Shown here piece after piece: positions 48,005-58,500 of a stretch of DNA of 64,000 nucleotides (the first letter of the stretch is position 1; every line of letters starts with the position of its first letter). The translations under genes and the position numbers were made by a program. The stretch spans positions 62,001 through 126,000 of the forward strand of contig JAVBYI010000024.1 in assembly GCA_030824115.1 (NCBI GenBank), given 5' to 3'. Below the pieces are notes generated by a model. It was not told the origin of the DNA, did not search any database, and worked only from the letters and a program-made list of their open reading frames with translations. The DNA comes from Rhodocyclaceae bacterium. Its GTDB lineage: Bacteria > Pseudomonadota > Gammaproteobacteria > Burkholderiales > Rhodocyclaceae.

Positions 48005-48853
48005 CTAGCGGGAGGCGGTCTCCCGTAGCGGCACGAAACGCACCCAGTCACCTGCTTCAATGGTGTTCGCGGACACCTTGCGGCCCTGGAAGAAAATGCC
48101 GAGGTTTTTCCCTTCCGCCACGCGCAGCCGCTCGTCGGCTGCCAGCGGAATGCGCTGTGAGGCGCCCTTCGTCAGACTAAGCGTTTCGGCTTCCTGCCCT
48201 TCGCGCTGCTTGATCAGCACCGCCGCTTCGTTGGCCATCACATAGATCGAGCGGGCGGGCTTATGCGCTTCAATCCCCTGAATCTCGACCACCTTGCGGA
48301 CGGGTTCCGGATTGGGTTCTTCAATCGGTGCTACGGAGATAGTGACCGGTGCTGGCGCCGCTACGGGCGCTACTGACGGTGGCGCCTCGGGAGTAGCCGC
48401 CGGCTTTGGCTGAATCGGTACAGGTGAAGACGGAGCGTAAAACTGGATCGCCAGAACGACGGCCAGCGCAAGAAACAGTAGCACGACAGCCCAGTGCCCC
48501 CAGCCCATTGTCGACGACGGCGTACGGGCCAGACTTTCGCTGTCGCTCAAGGAGTGATCGAGGACGGCTGGTGCGTTGGGCACAACAACCGCAGGGGAGT
48601 CGCTGACCGTAGCCGGCGGTGCAATTGCATCCAGATCAATCCCCAGCAGCGTCGCGTAACGTCGGGCACACCATAACCGTGCGGGCATGCCCGGAAAGTT
48701 TGCCGACAAGCCCTCCTCCAGCGCCAGAATCTGGCTTTTTGCCAAGCAGAGCTGCCGCGCCACCTCTTCGGCAGGGGTACCCGCCGCTTCGCGTTGCTGG
48801 CGAAACTGTTGTCCAAGCATCTGCCAGTCGATATTTACGTCGTCGCGACTCAT
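48005..48853 (-). CDS. RodZ-like membrane protein with cytoplasmic HTH
   Basis: 282 residues. The N-terminal XRE-type helix-turn-helix (LGQQFRQQREAAGTPAEEVA with CLAKSQILALEEG) is followed by a linker, one membrane segment (about 116-137, WAVVLLFLALAVVLAIQFY), a Pro/Ala-rich periplasmic stretch and a C-terminal beta domain of the RodZ DUF4115 type (SIYVMANEAAVLIKQREGQE, IPLAADERLRVAEGKNLGIFF). RodZ ties MreB to the membrane in rod-shape control. There is no ispG neighbour as in many species, so a divergent paralogue is possible. Confidence 0.75.
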   Translation of the reverse strand: MSRDDVNIDWQMLGQQFRQQREAAGTPAEEVARQLCLAKSQILALEEGLSANFPGMPARLWCARRYATLLGIDLDAIAPPATVSDSPAVVVPNAPAVLDHSLSDSESLARTPSSTMGWGHWAVVLLFLALAVVLAIQFYAPSSPVPIQPKPAATPEAPPSVAPVAAPAPVTISVAPIEEPNPEPVRKVVEIQGIEAHKPARSIYVMANEAAVLIKQREGQEAETLSLTKGASQRIPLAADERLRVAEGKNLGIFFQGRKVSANTIEAGDWVRFVPLRETASR

Positions 48854-48930
48854 GGTTCCTCAAGAAATCAAGCAATTATGTTTTTTCTTCTATATTGCCT
48901 GAATTGGCAATAATTGGGAACCTCATCGTC

Positions 48931-49698
48931 ATGTGCCTGATCCTGCTGGCTTGGCAAACCCATCCGAATTTCCCCTTGATCGTTGCCGCCAATCGTGACG
49001 AGTTTTACCAGCGCCGTACTGCCAGCGCCGACTTTTGGGGCGCACATCCGCAGGTGCTGGCCGGCCGTGATCTGGAAGCGGGTGGCACCTGGCTGGGGTT
49101 GACCCGGCAAGGTCGGTTTGCCGCGCTGACCAACTACCGCGACCCGGCCTGCCATAAACCGGATGCGCCCTCACGCGGTCGGCTGGTGGCAGACTTTCTC
49201 TGCGGCCATGAGCCTGTCGATGCCTACCTGGACAGGCTGCAGCCGGCGGCCTACAACGGCTTCAACCTGCTGCTCGGGGATGCCAGGGACAATGGGCGAC
49301 TGGTGGCCTTCAGCAACATCACACGGCAACGGCACGCACTCGCGCCCGGCATCCATGGTCTATCGAATGCCACACTGGATACGCCCTGGCCAAAAGTCGG
49401 CGCTGGCAAGACGGCATTGGCCCATGCGCTGGCTACCCTGCCAGACGAAACGGCCCTGCAGCATCTGCTGCGTGACGAGCGGATACATCCCGACACGGCC
49501 CTGCCCGCCACCGGCGTCTCCCTAGAATGGGAACGCTTGCTCTCGGCGGCCTTCATTCGCAGCCCGGACTACGGGACGCGTTGCTCGACGCTGATAAAAG
49601 TCGGCGCTGACGGGACGGCCAGCTTTGACGAACAAACGTGGCTGCCCGGCGGGCTAGCCGGCGAGCGTTACCGGTATCGTTTCAAGCGCCTTTCTTAA
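48931..49698 (+). CDS. TANGO2/NRDE family protein
   Basis: 255 residues starting MCLILLAWQTHP, with the NRDE signature (VAANRDEFYQRR), LAGRDLEAGGTWLGLTRQGR and FAALTNYRDP. The Cys after Met1 and the fold suggest an N-terminal-nucleophile-like protein; eukaryotic TANGO2 affects heme or lipid handling, while the bacterial role is unsettled. The gene carries three copies of the dispersed repeat, the highest density in the window: [21 protein letters not shown] and IKVGADGTASF. The first replaces a stretch that in relatives already reads much the same. Its end overlaps the small minus-strand gene by 17 bases. Confidence 0.88.
   Translation: MCLILLAWQTHPNFPLIVAANRDEFYQRRTASADFWGAHPQVLAGRDLEAGGTWLGLTRQGRFAALTNYRDPACHKPDAPSRGRLVADFLCGHEPVDAYLDRLQPAAYNGFNLLLGDARDNGRLVAFSNITRQRHALAPGIHGLSNATLDTPWPKVGAGKTALAHALATLPDETALQHLLRDERIHPDTALPATGVSLEWERLLSAAFIRSPDYGTRCSTLIKVGADGTASFDEQTWLPGGLAGERYRYRFKRLS
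49013..49032 (-). repeat. dispersed repeat, copy 16
   Basis: Minus-strand core GTCGGCGCTGGCAGTACGGC after AAAA. Antisense in the TANGO2-family gene, encoding RTASADF. Confidence 0.9.
49396..49415 (+). repeat. dispersed repeat, copy 17
   Basis: GTCGGCGCTGGCAAGACGGC after AAAA. Sense direction in the TANGO2-family gene, encoding KVGAGKTA. Confidence 0.92.
49600..49619 (+). repeat. dispersed repeat, copy 18
   Basis: GTCGGCGCTGACGGGACGGC after AAAA. Sense direction in the TANGO2-family gene, encoding KVGADGTA. Confidence 0.9.
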
Positions 49699-49909
49699 TC
49701 GACAAAAAGCTCCAGTCATCCAGACTGGCTTCTTTCGAGCCTTCGTCAAAGTCCTTCAGACTGTGCGCAAAGCGCGAGATGAAGCCACTACAAAAATTGG
49801 CGACCATATCGCCACTGTCCTTGTTCGGGGTAAAACCCTTGAGCAGTTCGGGCTGGTTGCGGATAACGGCAGCGAGAAACTCGCAGGCGGCAAGGTGGTG
49901 GATGTCCAT
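49682..49909 (-). CDS. small conserved-looking protein of unknown function
   Basis: 75 residues, preceded by a strong AGGAGG (AGGAGGAACTCACC then ATG), which argues it is real. Sequence begins MDIHHLAACEFLAAVIRNQP and is helical with a mixed-charge tail (KDFDEGSKEASLDDW) and a GFIS motif region. No signal peptide, membrane segment or metal motif. It is transcribed alone, opposite to siaB, and its 3' end overlaps the TANGO2-family gene. I do not recognise the family. Confidence 0.6.
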   Translation of the reverse strand: MDIHHLAACEFLAAVIRNQPELLKGFTPNKDSGDMVANFCSGFISRFAHSLKDFDEGSKEASLDDWSFLSIKKGA

Positions 49910-49959
49910 GGTGAGTTCCTCCTGAGTGATTGAGCCATGCTACGCGCTATACAGCCGAT

Positions 49960-49986
49960 CTGTCATACTCGTGACGACTATATAAT
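49960..49986 (+). promoter_or_regulatory. promoter of the sia operon
   Basis: TATAAT at 49981-49986 with a weak CTGTCA at 49960-49965 (15-base spacing), 28 bases before the siaB ATG. The -10 is perfect and the -35 poor, which would fit activation by another factor. Confidence 0.45.
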
Positions 49987-50013
49987 GCAACGCAACAATC
50001 GGATGCAGCCGCC

Positions 50014-50565
50014 ATGACCATGCCCAATCAAGACACCCCGATCGATCTGCTGGCAATTCGGGAAATCTTCAATCGCCAGAACATCATGTTGTGCTTCAAC
50101 GGTCCGGTTACTGCTCCGCTGATTGAGGAAATCGGCACCGCTTTACGCAAGCACATGGAGGGTCTGGAGGAGTCGCCCTCAGCCGTATCCGACGTGTTTT
50201 CCGTCTATATCGAGATGGCCCAGAATATTCGTCGCTATGCGCAGGCGCAGGCGTTCGAGAATGAAGCCTCCACCATCCTCATTTCCCGTGATGCCGCCGG
50301 CCACTACGTCATCTCGGCCAGCAATGTCGTCCGGCATGAGGATGGAAACACGTTGGTCGAACGCATCCAGCAATTGCTCCATCTCGACAAGGAAGCCTTG
50401 AAAGCCGCTTTCAAGACACAGTTGCGCCAGCCGCGCAGCAGCTTGTCCGGAAGTGCCGGTCTGGGCCTGATCGACATGGCGCGCAAGGCAACCGCCCCTT
50501 TGCAGCACTCATTGCAGACACTTGATAACGGACGCGCGCTGTTCAGCCTGCGCGTCATTCTCTAG
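50014..50565 (+). CDS. siaB: SiaB-type protein kinase
   Basis: 183 residues, of the SiaB family (DUF6272). In Pseudomonas aeruginosa SiaB phosphorylates SiaC and so blocks its activation of the cyclase SiaD. The protein has a GHKL-like layout: EMAQNIRRYAQ (N-box-like, with the Asn), then HYVISASNVVR and a C-terminal SSLSGSAGLGLIDMARK (glycine-rich loop). Eight bases separate it from siaC. All four sia genes follow in tandem, which makes the assignment firm. Confidence 0.88.
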   Translation: MTMPNQDTPIDLLAIREIFNRQNIMLCFNGPVTAPLIEEIGTALRKHMEGLEESPSAVSDVFSVYIEMAQNIRRYAQAQAFENEASTILISRDAAGHYVISASNVVRHEDGNTLVERIQQLLHLDKEALKAAFKTQLRQPRSSLSGSAGLGLIDMARKATAPLQHSLQTLDNGRALFSLRVIL

Positions 50566-50573
50566 GAACAACC

Positions 50574-50951
50574 ATGGACAATCTGATCATCGCTCAATCT
50601 CCGTCCTCGCCTGCCATCGCCGCTGACTGGCATGCAGGCGTGATCAGCATGAGGGGGGATTCCTATCCGGAAAACTCCTTTGAACTGTTTCAGCCCCTGA
50701 TCGACTGGGTAGAGGCTTATCTGGCCAAAGCAGGTCGTCCGCTGCATCTTGAACTGGAACTGGTCTACCTCAACACCAGCAGCATTCGCTCGATGATGGA
50801 CATCTTCGACCAGATGGAAGTTGCCCACAAAAAGGGCCAAACGGTTAGCGCACGCTGGACATACGAGGCAGCCAATGAGCGGGTCGGCCAGCTGGCTGAA
50901 GAGTTTTGCGAAGACTGTACCTTTCCGTTCAGCATTGACGTCAAGTCCTGA
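50574..50951 (+). CDS. siaC: SiaC partner-switch protein
   Basis: 125 residues, DUF1987. SiaC binds and activates the diguanylate cyclase SiaD when unphosphorylated. The conserved phospho-site region is LELVYLNTSSIRSMMDIF, with Thr68 at the same number as the reported site in P. aeruginosa SiaC. GVISMRGDSYPENSFELFQP is the second family hallmark. Its stop overlaps the siaD start (TGATG). Confidence 0.92.
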   Translation: MDNLIIAQSPSSPAIAADWHAGVISMRGDSYPENSFELFQPLIDWVEAYLAKAGRPLHLELELVYLNTSSIRSMMDIFDQMEVAHKKGQTVSARWTYEAANERVGQLAEEFCEDCTFPFSIDVKS

Positions 50952-51733
50952 TGGATCTGGAACTTGCCTCCCGCATTGAAGGCCTGCTGAGCGACCCGGC
51001 AGCGGCCTGTGCCGACATGCGGTCTGCCCTGGCAGACCTGTATGAGTGCTGCCGTACCCAGCAGCAGATGCTGGATCGTCTGACGCAGATTTCCGACAAG
51101 TATCAGCTGGCCGAGCGGGAACGCGGCCTGTCCTACGCCGAGCAACTGCAGCGCAAGGTGCGTCAGGTCGAAAAGATCGTTCGCATCAGCGATGGCTATC
51201 AGTCCATGCTGCAGGATCTCAATGCGCGGCTCACCGCCATTTCGACGCATGATGAGCTGACCGGACTGCCAAACCGCCGCTACATGCAGGAGCGGCTGAC
51301 ACAGGCCATTGCCCAATCGGCACGTACCGACGAGGCTTTTTCCATCGCGCTGGTGGATATCGATTTTTTCAAGCGCATCAACGACAGCGCCGGCCACGCA
51401 ATCGGCGATGTGGTGCTGAAACGCGTCGCGGCTTGCATGCGTGACAGCATGCGCGACTATGACCTCTGCGCACGCTGGGGCGGCGAGGAATTCCTGATCC
51501 TGTTTGCATGCTGCGACAAGCAGAACGCTGCCCAGCTTGCCGAACGTGTACGGCTGGGCGTGGCCGCCATCGCGACCGCTGACCTGCACCCCGGCCTGCA
51601 ACTCACCGCCAGTATCGGCTTCACCGAATTTCTTCCGGGTGAGAAAACCATCGATGCCGCGCTGAAGCGTGCCGATGATGCGCTCTATCAGGCCAAGGAT
51701 GCCGGACGCAATTGCGTTGTCGGCAGCCCTTAA
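50951..51733 (+). CDS. siaD: SiaD diguanylate cyclase
   Basis: 260 residues: an N-terminal helical stalk (about 1-95, coiled-coil-like, ending KIVRISDGYQSMLQDLN) and a GGDEF domain with LTGLPNRRYM, DIDFFKRINDSAGH and an intact GGEEF. The stalk is the part that SiaC clamps in P. aeruginosa. It lacks its own sensory domain, so activity is set by SiaC phosphorylation. Stop to siaA start is 21 bases. Confidence 0.92.
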   Translation: MDLELASRIEGLLSDPAAACADMRSALADLYECCRTQQQMLDRLTQISDKYQLAERERGLSYAEQLQRKVRQVEKIVRISDGYQSMLQDLNARLTAISTHDELTGLPNRRYMQERLTQAIAQSARTDEAFSIALVDIDFFKRINDSAGHAIGDVVLKRVAACMRDSMRDYDLCARWGGEEFLILFACCDKQNAAQLAERVRLGVAAIATADLHPGLQLTASIGFTEFLPGEKTIDAALKRADDALYQAKDAGRNCVVGSP

Positions 51734-51754
51734 CGAATCGCCCGGCGCAGCGGC

Positions 51755-53836
51755 ATGGCCGACAAATCCACTGCGGATGAGATGAAGCAGCACGGCAAGG
51801 TCAGTCTCCGCCTGTTCCTGATGGGCGCGCTGATGCTGGTGTTCCTGCCGATCGTTGCCATCACCGGTTGGGTCTCGTATCGCAATGCGGCACAGGCCAC
51901 CGAGCAGTTCACCTACGCCATGGCCAACGGCGTGGGGGAACGTATTCAGGAGCGTGTACTGGCGTTTTTCGAGATTCCTCGCCGGGTGCTCGCCTACAAC
52001 CAGGATCTTGCCGATAACGGTTTGCTCGGCGAGGACAAGCGCGACGAAATGGTGCAGAAGTTTTTGCTGCAACTGCGCCAGCAGCCCTTGCTAACCTTCG
52101 TCTCGATTGGCATGGCCGATGGTGAATACTATGGCGGTAACCGTCCACCACGAGGCAATGACCGGGGCTTGCGCATCCTTCATGCGCGCATCGCCGACGA
52201 ACGCACACTGCATGTCTATCGGGTGGGTGAAACCGGTCAGGCCGCAGAACTTCTGTCCAAGGGTGACCAGCCCTTTGATGCGCGCCAGCTACCATGGTAT
52301 GCGGCCACCACGGGGCGACATGGAATTGCTTGGTACCCGGCCTATCGCTATCTGATCAACGACGGCACCGATGCTTACGAGGCCATGGGGATAGGCGTCT
52401 CCGCCCCGCTGTTCAACCCGCTGGGCAACTTCATCGGCGTCATTACGGCCGATGTCGCGCTTTCCCACCTCAGCGAGTACCTTAGCGAACTGACCGCGAA
52501 AACTGGCGGCATTGCCTTTATCGCTGAAAGCGGTGGCGAACTGCTGGCCACATCGACGACGGAACCGATCTATCGCGTGGTAAACGAGGAGGTCATCCGC
52601 CTCAAACTGTCTGCCAGCGAAAACCCCCTGCTGCGTATGGCCGGTGATCGTCTTAAGACTGACAATCAGCCCGATGGCAGCACATTCGCCGACATTGACG
52701 GCGCGCGTCATCTGTTCAAATGGCAGAGCCATCAACTGCCCGAAGGACCGCGTCTGACCGTCGGGGTCTTGCTGCCCCAGGCCCCCTACGCCGCCGTCGC
52801 CAGCGACATGCTACGTAATATCATCTACCTTGCGCTGGCGGTAGCCTTGTTCAGCATCATCATCGGCTTGTTTGCCTCGGACTGGATTGCGCGACCGCTA
52901 CGGACACTGAGCCAGTCCTCCGTTAGCCTGGCCGCCGGCAACTGGCCGGCCACGGCACCTGCCCTCAGCCCGATCCGGGAAGTCGCTACCCTGTTTGCAT
53001 CGATGGAAGACATGGCGCAGCGCGTCAAGGCCCATTCCGAAAACCTCGAACGGCTGGTGGCAGAACGTACCCGGGAACTCGAGGAAGCGCACCTCAGCCT
53101 GACCGACAGCATTGACTATGCGCGCCTGATCCAGAATGCCATTCTGCCGGACCGCCAACTGGCCGAGGAAATGGCTGAACGGCACTTCGTCCTATGGCTG
53201 CCACGCGACGTGGTTGGCGGCGATTTCTACTTCTATCAGGGTAATGCTCACGACAAGTTGTTCGGCGTGATCGACTGTGCCGGCCACGGAGTGCCAGGCG
53301 CCTGCATGACCATGGCTGCCCATGCCGCTATTGAAGTGGCTACTCAAGCGGTGGACTGGAACGACCCGGCCAGCCTTTTGCTGAAAACCGATGCGGTAGT
53401 GCGCAACATGCTGCCACTGGATAGACGGATCGTTGCCAGCATCGATGCTGCGTTCTGTCATTATGATGCAGAGTCCGGCACCCTCACCTTTGCTGGCGCG
53501 CATCAGTCACTGTTCTGGACGGATGGTGTGGTCTGCGAGGAAATCAGCGGCGGGCGGCGCAGTCTCAATGACCGCAAACGCGGCACTTATGCGAATGTGA
53601 CGCGCTCCGTTGCGCCGACGCACACCTATTATCTGGTCAGCGACGGCCTGCTCGACCAGGCCGGCGGGGACAATGGACACAGTTTTGGCATTCAGCGCTA
53701 TCGTGACTGGATTCTGAAACATGCTCATCTGCCGCTGGCTGAACAGCACAAGCGCCTGATTGAAACCATCGATGGCTATCGCGGCGCCTATCCTCAGCGT
53801 GACGACATAACGGTGCTTGCTTTCCGGCTGCCATAG
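51755..53836 (+). CDS. siaA: SiaA-type membrane PP2C phosphatase
   Basis: 693 residues: membrane segment (about 22-45), a large Cache-type periplasmic domain, second membrane segment (about 353-375), HAMP (376-430), a short coiled coil and a SpoIIE/PP2C phosphatase domain (about 460-690) with DVVGGDFYFYQ, IDCAGHGVPGACMTM and LVSDGLLDQAGGDNG carrying the metal-binding aspartates. It should dephosphorylate SiaC in response to an extracellular signal, switching on SiaD. Here it is last in the operon rather than first as in P. aeruginosa. Confidence 0.92.
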   Translation: MADKSTADEMKQHGKVSLRLFLMGALMLVFLPIVAITGWVSYRNAAQATEQFTYAMANGVGERIQERVLAFFEIPRRVLAYNQDLADNGLLGEDKRDEMVQKFLLQLRQQPLLTFVSIGMADGEYYGGNRPPRGNDRGLRILHARIADERTLHVYRVGETGQAAELLSKGDQPFDARQLPWYAATTGRHGIAWYPAYRYLINDGTDAYEAMGIGVSAPLFNPLGNFIGVITADVALSHLSEYLSELTAKTGGIAFIAESGGELLATSTTEPIYRVVNEEVIRLKLSASENPLLRMAGDRLKTDNQPDGSTFADIDGARHLFKWQSHQLPEGPRLTVGVLLPQAPYAAVASDMLRNIIYLALAVALFSIIIGLFASDWIARPLRTLSQSSVSLAAGNWPATAPALSPIREVATLFASMEDMAQRVKAHSENLERLVAERTRELEEAHLSLTDSIDYARLIQNAILPDRQLAEEMAERHFVLWLPRDVVGGDFYFYQGNAHDKLFGVIDCAGHGVPGACMTMAAHAAIEVATQAVDWNDPASLLLKTDAVVRNMLPLDRRIVASIDAAFCHYDAESGTLTFAGAHQSLFWTDGVVCEEISGGRRSLNDRKRGTYANVTRSVAPTHTYYLVSDGLLDQAGGDNGHSFGIQRYRDWILKHAHLPLAEQHKRLIETIDGYRGAYPQRDDITVLAFRLP

Positions 53837-53845
53837 CAGAAAAAT

Positions 53846-54324
53846 TCAGGCGACGATATCGACCGGCGTATAAACCGGCACCCGATCGAACAACTCGATG
53901 ATGTCGCTGTTGCGCATGCGCACGCAGCCGATCGATCCCGGCTGTCCCATCGGCACCGTATCCGGGCTGCCGTGGATGTAGATGTAGCGGCGCATCGTAT
54001 CGACGCAGCCAAGCCGGTTGATCCCCGGCTCGCAGCCCGACAGCCACAAAATACGCGTCAGAATCCAGTCGCGGCCCGGATTGGCGGCGGCCAGTTCCGG
54101 CGTCCAGATCTCGCCGGTTGGCCGACGCCGCACAAATACCGTATTCGCCGTCTCGCCAGCGCCGACTTTTGCGCGGATGAGGTGGCGACCACGCGGCGTG
54201 CAGTTGCTACCGTTCTGCTCTCCTGCCCCCTTGGCAGCCGTTGAAATCACATATTGTTTAAGCAGCGTGCCGTCCTCATCAAAGAGTTCGAGCGTCTGGT
54301 CGGGGATGCGGATAGTGATGTGCA

Positions 54325-54325
<1 letters not shown>
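53846..54325 (-). CDS. L,D-transpeptidase (YkuD) domain protein without signal peptide
   Basis: 159 residues. The YkuD active site is complete: YIHGSPDTVPMG (His118) and GSIGCVRMRNSD (Cys134). TPRGRHLIRAK and FVRRRPTGEIW are family wording. Such enzymes crosslink peptidoglycan or attach proteins to it in the periplasm, yet the chain begins directly with the domain (MHITIRIPDQTLELF) and has no signal. The start overlaps the tadA stop (TGATG), and longer upstream frames are inside tadA. Either export is unusual or the protein acts in the cytoplasm. A perfect repeat copy encodes KVGAGETA, where relatives carry a similar KIGAG stretch. Confidence 0.85.
54147..54166 (-). repeat. dispersed repeat, copy 19 (perfect)
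   Basis: Perfect minus-strand core after AAAA. Sense direction in the L,D-transpeptidase gene, encoding KVGAGETA. Confidence 0.93.
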
Positions 54326-55424
<1,099 letters not shown>

Positions 55425-55475
55425 GGGGGAGAGTCTTTGAGAGGCTGATTGGCTATTGTCGCATTCCCTGCAAAT

Positions 55476-55495
55476 GTCGGCGCTGGCCGGACGGC
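55476..55495 (+). repeat. dispersed repeat, copy 20
   Basis: GTCGGCGCTGGCCGGACGGC after AAAT. Intergenic, between the divergent DsbA-like and hybrid kinase genes. Confidence 0.9.
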
Positions 55496-55580
55496 CATCC
55501 TGCAATAATGCCGCTTTGCAGCCGTATTCGGAAGTAATATCGCGAGTAAAGCGAAAGCACGCCAACCAGGGAGCCATAAC

Positions 55581-58500
55581 GTGCACATGGGATTACGGGG
55601 AAAAGCACTGACCTACATGATGGTCGGTGGCCTGCTGATTGGTGGGCTGACCTTGGCGGTAGTCAGCCGCATTCAAGACCGGAGCAAAAGCGAATTGACC
55701 CGCCAGGCGGCCGAACGCTACGTCCTGTTGCACAAGGAACGTACGCTCGGCGCTATCCAGGGCGACTTGGCACTGGCTAACAAAATGGCCGACTCCGAGG
55801 CACTGCGTACCTGGGTACTCAATCCCAAAAATGCTGCAATTACCCCGGCGGCGATGCGCGAACTGGCGAGTTTCCTGTCCATGTACTCACGCAAGCTCGC
55901 CTTTCTGTCCTCGGCGGCCGAGATGAGCTTTTATTACGTTGATGCCAAGGCCATGGCCGCCATCAACAAGGCACCGCTCAAGATTACCGAGACCCTCTCG
56001 AAAGACGATCCGGACGATTCCTGGTTTTTCAGTACGCTGGCGCAACCGGATGCCTATGTCTTCAATGTCGACTACAACGACACCCTGAAGATGATGGGCC
56101 TCTGGATCAACGTGGTGATGAAGGATGCAGGCAAGCCGATTGGCGTGGTGGGTACCGGCATCGACATCACCCAGTTCATTGCGGATTTCGTCAAGGCACA
56201 GGATGCCGGTGTGACCGCCATGTTCGTCACCGACGACGGCGTCATTCAGGGACATACCGATGCCACGCTGATTGCACTCAATGCCGTCGCCAAGGATGGC
56301 ATCAAGAAGGAATCCATCCTATGGAACCATCTCAGTCAGGAGGAAGAGAAAACCCGGCTGCGTGAGGCCATGGCCAGCGTCAAATCAGGCAACAAGTCCA
56401 GCGCCGTACTGACACTCGATCTGGATGGCCGAAAACAGGTCGTCGCGTTGTCCTACATCGCCCCGCTCAAGTGGTACAACCTGGCCGCCTTCGATGACTC
56501 CGCCACGGTGGGTAGCGGACAAACGCTGCCGATCATGCTGCTGTTCCTCGGTGCCATCCTGGCTGGCGGAACGCTGATTCTGGTCGGTGGCAACCGTCTG
56601 ATCATCCTGCCGATGAAGCGTATCGCCGAAGCGACGCAACAGGTTGCGGATGGCGACTACAGCGTGCGGCTGACAGAAGACCGGCAAGACGAAATCGGCG
56701 AACTATCGACGGCGTTCAACCGCATGGCGGAAACTCTCGTCGACTCGGAGCGCCAGATCAAGTCGAACATCTCGGTCATCTCCACCGAATTACAGCGGGC
56801 CGAAAGTTTCGAGGCGCTGGCGCGAACGCTCTTCACGCACATTGCGCCCCTGATCGCGCTGGGCCAGGGTAGCTACTACCGATTGACCGAAGGAAACAGG
56901 CCGACCCTGCAACTGTGCGGAGGCTTTGCCCCGATCGGTGAGCAGGTGCTCGAACGGGAAATTGCGCCAGGCAGCGGGCTGCTGGGCCAGTGCGTGCTGG
57001 ATCAACGGCTGATGATCATCGACAACCCGCCGCCGGATTACCTGAAAGCCGGCTCCGCGCTCATGACGGCCTCCCCGGCTGCCATCGTGCTGGTGCCGAT
57101 CAAGAGCACCAGCAGTTTGCTCGGTGTGCTCGAACTGGCAACGCTCAAGCCTTTTGATGACATTGGCCGGGCACTGATCGACCGTTTGCTCCCCGTTCTG
57201 GCGATGTGCATGGAAATCATCGCCCGTACCGAACGCACCCAGCGTCTGCTGGAAGCCACCAAAGAGCAGGCCGAAGCGCTGGAGACCCAGCAGGCCCTGA
57301 TTAGCGAAAACGAGGCACGCCTCAAGCAGATTCTTGAGGACAGCCCGGCCGCCGTCACCATGGTGTCAGCCGAGGGCGAACAGGTTTTCGCCAACCGACG
57401 TTTGGCCGACATGCTCGGCGTGCCGCTTGACCAGATCAAGTCGCGGCGCAGCACCCAGTTCTGGGCTGATCCGCACGATCGCACTCACTTCATGCAGAAG
57501 ATGATGACCGATCATCGCGTCGACGACTACGAAGCCAAATTCCGGCGCGATGATGGCAAGGAAATCTGGGTACTGCTCAACACCCGCTGGGTCGAACAGG
57601 GTAACCAGCGTCTGCTGCTGAGCTGGATGTACGAAATTACCGAGCGCAAGCAGGCCGAAGATGCCATGCGCCAGGCCCAGCAACTGGCTGAGGACGCCGC
57701 CAAGACCAAGAGCGACTTCCTGGCCAACATGAGTCACGAGATCCGCACGCCGATGAACGCCATCATCGGCATGGCGCATCTGGCCCTTAAAACCGACATG
57801 ACGCCGCGCCAGCGCGACTACGTCAAGAAGATCCAGAACAGCGGCCAGCACCTGCTGGGCATCATCAACGACATCCTCGACTTCTCGAAGATCGAGGCCG
57901 GCAAGTTGAACGTCGAGCATACGGATTTCGAACTCGACAAGCTGCTCGACAACGTCGCCAATCTGGTCAGCGAGAAAACCTCGGCCAAGGGGCTGGAACT
58001 GGTGTTCGATATTGCACCTGACGTGCCACGCCACCTGATTGGTGACAGTTTGCGCATGGGCCAGGTGCTGATCAACTACGCCAACAACGCGGTCAAGTTC
58101 ACCGAACAGGGCGAAATCGACATCATCATCAATGTGCAGGATCGGATCGACAACGACGTGGTGCTCTGGTGCGGCGTCCGCGACACCGGTATCGGTCTCA
58201 CCGAAGAACAGATGGGAAGACTATTCCAGAGCTTCCAGCAGGCCGACACCTCAACCACGCGCAAATACGGTGGCACCGGCCTCGGCCTGTCAATCTCCAA
58301 GAAACTCGCCGAATTGATGGGTGGCGCAGTGGGCGTCACCAGCGAACATGGTCATGGCAGTACCTTCTGGTTTACCGCCCGACTCGGCATTGGCACCCAG
58401 AAACAGCGCGATCTGGTGCCCGACCCCGACCTGCGCGGGCGCCATGTGCTGGTCGTGGATGACAACGAAAGTGCCCGCACCGTCCTGACCGATTTGCTGA

